A stretch of DNA of 7,399 nt from contig ONNU01000104.1 of the NCBI GenBank assembly GCA_900319255.1, positions 1 to 7,399 of the forward strand. The letters are read 5' to 3'. The DNA is from an uncultured Eubacteriales bacterium (GTDB lineage Bacteria; Bacillota; Clostridia; Oscillospirales; Acutalibacteraceae). Within the stretch, counting starts at the first letter, position 1. Every line of letters begins with the position of its first letter. The notes below the pieces were generated by a model. That model did not search any database. It worked only from the letters and a program-made list of their open reading frames with translations, and was not told the origin of the DNA. The position numbers were made by a program, and so were the translations under genes. Shown here piece by piece: positions 4,454 to 7,399 of this stretch.

Positions 4454-6724
4454 ATGGCAAAAAAAGGAGCAGCAGCAAAGCTTTGGCTGAGATCCAGCAT
4501 TCTTATGGTCATAATCATAGTGCTGGGCTTCGGTACTGTTTTTGCAAGACTTTTCTATCTTCAGGTCTATCAGGCAGAGGAGCTGCAGCAGAGAGCTGTT
4601 GAACAGCAGCTCCACGATACTACGGTATCGGCAAAAAGAGGAAGTATATATGATAAAAACGGCAATATCCTTGCCCAGAGCATAACGGTATGGAATGTTG
4701 TGCTTGCTCCTGCGAATTTCAAGAAGGATGACGAGCAGAGCAGAAGGATAGTTGCAAAGGGTCTTTCAAATATCCTTGAGATAGACGAGGACGAGATATT
4801 CAAGAAGACCCATGAGAATTCCTATTATGTAGTTCTCAAGAATAAGGTGGAAACCAGCGTAAAGAACAAGATCCTTGCATTTGAGGATAAGATATATAAG
4901 GAAAACAAGATAAGCGGAGTTATCAATCTTATCGAGGATTATAAAAGATATTATACCCACGATAATTTTGCAGGTCCGATACTTGGCTTTGTGGGAGCTG
5001 ACGGTCAGGGACTTGAGGGAATCGAGTACCAGTATGACGATGAGCTTAACGGCAATACCGGACGAATTGTCGTTGCCCAGGACGCTCATAACCAGCCCCT
5101 GCCTTATCAGTATGAGCAGAAGGTCGAGGCGGCAGACGGCTCCGATGTTGTCCTTACCATAGACGAGACCATCCAGGGTATTATGGAAAAATATGTAAGG
5201 GAGACCATCAGGGAATTCAATGTCGCAAACCGCGGCTGCGCTATTATGATCAATGTAAAGACCGGCGCAATACTTGGCTTTGCCTGTGAAGGCTCCTTCA
5301 ATTCAAATGATCCCTTTGAGATCGCAGACGAAAATGTTCAGAAGCAGATAGAAGCCCTTCCTGCGGATCAGCAGGGGGAGGCGGAAACACGGGCTTTGCA
5401 GGCTCAGTGGAGAAACAAGGGCGTCAGCGATACCTACGTCCCCGGTTCGGTTTTCAAGATGGTAACTGCCTCAGCTGTTCTCAGCGAGGGACTTATCAAG
5501 GATTATAAGAATGAGATAAATTTCCACTGCGAAGGCTCTTACGTTCCCTATGAGGGCGCAGATCCCATCACCTGCTGGGACAGCGCAGGTCACGGTCAGC
5601 AGACCCTTCAGCAGGCGCTCTGCAATTCCTGTAACCCGGCATTCATGCAGATGGGCGTGGATCTTTTAGGCAGAGAGAAATTCTATAATTATTATGTCGG
5701 CTTCGGCTTCTCGGAAAAGACCGGAATAGATCTTCCCGGCGAAAGCGACGACGTATTCTTCAATAAAGCGGATCAGCCCTGCGGAATGGATCTGATGGAT
5801 CTTGCGGTTGCATCCTTCGGACAGAACTTCAAGATCACGCCTATCCAGATGGTAACGGCCTGCGCAGCTATCGCAAACGGCGGAAAGCTTATGCAGCCCT
5901 ATGTTGTACAGCAGGTGGTTGATTCAAACGGTAATGTTGTAAAGAATACAGAGCCTGAGGTAAAGCGTCAGGTAATAAGCGAAAGCGTAGCAGCATCGGT
6001 CTGCGATATGCTTGAGACCAACGCAAGAAGCGGCGGCGCTACAAACGGTTATGTAGCCGGCTACAGGATCGGCGGAAAGACCGGTACATCCCAGAAGATC
6101 GTGGATGAACAGGGTAATGAAACGAATGACTATATCGCATCCTTCTGCGGCATAGCTCCTTGTGACAATCCTGAGATCGCGCTTCTTTGCTATTTCGATA
6201 CTCCTGACCCGACTATCAATTATTACGGTTCAGCGGTTGCAGGTCCCTGCTTCAGAAATATCATGTCAGAGGTACTTCCGTATCTCGGAGTTGAAAAGGT
6301 ATTCGCAGAGGACGAAAAGACCCAGTCCGAAACAGCTATCAAGGATTATACCAATATGACACCGGAGCAGGCTAAGCAGGAGCTTGAAAAGCTTGATCTT
6401 GTGGTACAGGTAGCAGGCTCCGGAGATAAGGTCATTGCCCAGAATCCTGCGGCATATTCAAATGTCCCGAATCAGGGTACAGTTGTGCTTTATACAGATG
6501 AGGAAAGCCGCGCCCAGAGGGTAATAGTCCCGGATTTCAAGGGCTGCAGCATCAGCGATGTCAATTACCTTGCATCCACGCATAATCTGAATCTGTGCAT
6601 ATTGGGATCCAACTCGGAATATACTGCATCCTATGCAAAATCCCAGGATATCCCGCCGAATACCTCGGTTGAACCCTATACCGTTGTAACTGTGGTATTC
6701 AATCAGGATAACAGTATAATGTAG
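4454..6724 (+). CDS. ftsI: Class B penicillin-binding protein with two PASTA domains (FtsI/PBP2B/SpoVD type)
   Basis: Encodes 756 residues from the ATG at 4454, with GAAGGGG about 10 nt upstream. It is a septal D,D-transpeptidase that cross-links peptidoglycan outside the membrane. One N-terminal anchor (about 12-36) is followed by the PBP dimerisation domain starting RGSIYDKNGNILA (62-74). The transpeptidase domain has all three catalytic motifs: SVFK (S332 nucleophile, K335), SCN (392-394) and KTGTS (542-546). Two C-terminal PASTA-like repeats follow (about 630-682 and 690-752). C374 and C393 are 19 residues apart near the active site, matching the spacing of the redox-active pair reported in Bacillus subtilis SpoVD. 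The gene lies 97 nt after ftsL. Its place in the dcw cluster suggests the vegetative division enzyme, but SpoVD, the sporulation paralogue, cannot be excluded from one gene. Confidence 0.94.
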   Translation: MAKKGAAAKLWLRSSILMVIIIVLGFGTVFARLFYLQVYQAEELQQRAVEQQLHDTTVSAKRGSIYDKNGNILAQSITVWNVVLAPANFKKDDEQSRRIVAKGLSNILEIDEDEIFKKTHENSYYVVLKNKVETSVKNKILAFEDKIYKENKISGVINLIEDYKRYYTHDNFAGPILGFVGADGQGLEGIEYQYDDELNGNTGRIVVAQDAHNQPLPYQYEQKVEAADGSDVVLTIDETIQGIMEKYVRETIREFNVANRGCAIMINVKTGAILGFACEGSFNSNDPFEIADENVQKQIEALPADQQGEAETRALQAQWRNKGVSDTYVPGSVFKMVTASAVLSEGLIKDYKNEINFHCEGSYVPYEGADPITCWDSAGHGQQTLQQALCNSCNPAFMQMGVDLLGREKFYNYYVGFGFSEKTGIDLPGESDDVFFNKADQPCGMDLMDLAVASFGQNFKITPIQMVTACAAIANGGKLMQPYVVQQVVDSNGNVVKNTEPEVKRQVISESVAASVCDMLETNARSGGATNGYVAGYRIGGKTGTSQKIVDEQGNETNDYIASFCGIAPCDNPEIALLCYFDTPDPTINYYGSAVAGPCFRNIMSEVLPYLGVEKVFAEDEKTQSETAIKDYTNMTPEQAKQELEKLDLVVQVAGSGDKVIAQNPAAYSNVPNQGTVVLYTDEESRAQRVIVPDFKGCSISDVNYLASTHNLNLCILGSNSEYTASYAKSQDIPPNTSVEPYTVVTVVFNQDNSIM

Positions 6725-6761
6725 CGGCAGAGGGATATTATCCAGTCTGACCGCCTGCCTG

Positions 6762-6779
6762 CCGGGAGGCTTGTCCCGG
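6762..6779 (+). repeat. GC-rich hairpin between the PBP gene and the Mur-like gene
   Basis: CCGGGA (6762-6767) pairs perfectly with TCCCGG (6774-6779) around a 6-nt loop. No T-run follows, so it should not end transcription efficiently. It may affect mRNA stability or partial read-through to the next gene, whose ribosome binding site begins about 32 nt further on. Confidence 0.5.
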
Positions 6780-6825
6780 GGAATACAAAAATTCAGCTTC
6801 ACAAATAAGAAAAGAGGTGCTCCAG

Positions 6826-7365
6826 ATGACCAACCGTATTAAAACGGTGCAGAATCCCCGTCTTATTATGATAATCAGCGAAAACGGAAAAAGGATAGGC
6901 GATATCGTTTCGGATGTCCTGAATTTCTGCTCGTATAATACCTGCATTGATGATTTCAGTCAGAATACGGATTTTGTGATAGAAACTCCGGATTACAGCG
7001 GAGAACGTCCCGATAATATAATCGAGGATACGGTGCTGTTTGACAGCGCTCCCCTTGATAATGAGGAACTGTTCGGGAAATTCCGCCAAAGGGTCACCTC
7101 CTATGAAAATGCAATGGAGCTTTACGGAGATACCTCGGGTGATATAATAACATATTCAAGGGAAAATTACGGCGCCGATGTTGCCTGTCGCAATATTACA
7201 GAAAAAAACGGCATCACAGCTTTTGATATCGTGGGCAACGGGATACTCAGCAGAGTCAATATGATCGCAGGAAAATATTCTGTGGATGAGGTGCTTGGCT
7301 GTACCGGAGTGCTTCTGGCTGCCGGACTGCCCCTTGCCTCCATTATCAATTATTTTGAGTGCTGA
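6826..7365 (+). CDS. Short Mur-ligase-like protein, probably non-catalytic, in the murE position
   Basis: Encodes 179 residues from the ATG at 6826, with an excellent AAAGAGGTG (6811-6819) ending 6 nt upstream; the GTG within that site is in frame but is part of the Shine-Dalgarno sequence. The function is not known. By eye, residues 107-176 follow the end of a Mur ligase central domain: ITYSRENYGADV (108-119), CRNITEKNG, FDIV, then VDEVLGCTGVLLAAGLPLASI (153-173), where Mur ligases have the NV..ALAA..ALxLGIP..I pattern. Near the start, IISENGKRIGDIVSDVL (16-32) lines up with the P-loop GITGTNGKTTT but has lost the usual Gly and both Thr. E53 in FVIETPD may match the conserved central-domain Glu; the catalytic DH.D.H and Lys regions are not recognisable. 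The N-terminal UDP-binding and C-terminal ligase domains are absent. The gene lies 101 nt after the PBP gene, where murE is usual. Family relationship is fairly likely; lack of activity is inferred. Confidence 0.6.
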   Translation: MTNRIKTVQNPRLIMIISENGKRIGDIVSDVLNFCSYNTCIDDFSQNTDFVIETPDYSGERPDNIIEDTVLFDSAPLDNEELFGKFRQRVTSYENAMELYGDTSGDIITYSRENYGADVACRNITEKNGITAFDIVGNGILSRVNMIAGKYSVDEVLGCTGVLLAAGLPLASIINYFEC

Positions 7366-7392
7366 GATAGTTTCGCATGGGGGACAGCAGTT

Positions 7393-7399
7393 ATGCCCC
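7393..7399 (+). CDS. Possible start of the next dcw gene, cut by the window edge
   Basis: An ATG at 7393 is preceded by GGGGGA (7379-7384) with 8-nt spacing, a good ribosome binding site. Only two codons (Met-Pro) are visible, so the product cannot be named. Cluster order would suggest a Mur ligase or mraY. The ATG at 7377 is also open to the window end but has a poorer upstream site. Confidence 0.3.

Overview
The window carries the start of a Gram-positive division and cell-wall (dcw) cluster: mraZ, rsmH, an ftsL-like gene, a PASTA-type class B penicillin-binding protein and a small Mur-ligase-like gene, all on the + strand. A separate HD-GYP signalling gene lies upstream on the - strand. 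Moderate GC, AT-rich intergenic DNA, strong Shine-Dalgarno sites, a SpoVD-like PASTA transpeptidase and this gene order suggest a Clostridia member, most likely Oscillospiraceae/Ruminococcaceae (Ruminococcus-like). The genus is inferred from gene order and style, not from a database match.

Layout. 1-42 is an intrinsic terminator for a + strand gene ending outside the window. 43-367 has no supportable gene, only small hairpins. 368-404 is an intrinsic terminator for the - strand gene at 413-1708, a six-helix membrane protein with a complete HD-GYP cyclic-di-GMP phosphodiesterase domain. That gene is read from a near-consensus promoter at 1963-1991, leaving a leader of about 248 nt. 1992-2328 is non-coding but rich in signals: two inverted perfect copies of the decamer AAAGTGGGGG, an 11-bp inverted repeat with DnaA-box-like cores, and phased A-tracts. 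A near-perfect sigma-A promoter (2329-2357) then leads into three tandem 10-bp MraZ-type operator boxes (2365-2394) and mraZ.

The dcw genes are tightly packed (gaps of 14, 28, 97 and 101 nt) with no convincing internal terminator, so they probably form one operon controlled by MraZ. RsmH methylates 16S rRNA. The FtsL-like protein and the transpeptidase act together at the division septum. The last gene sits where murE usually follows spoVD/pbpB, but encodes only about 179 residues. It looks like a shrunken Mur ligase: a degenerate P-loop near its start, an end that resembles the end of a Mur central domain, and no recognisable UDP-binding or C-terminal ligase domain.

Most worth following up are this Mur-ligase-like protein and the distal inverted copies of the MraZ box between the divergent promoters.
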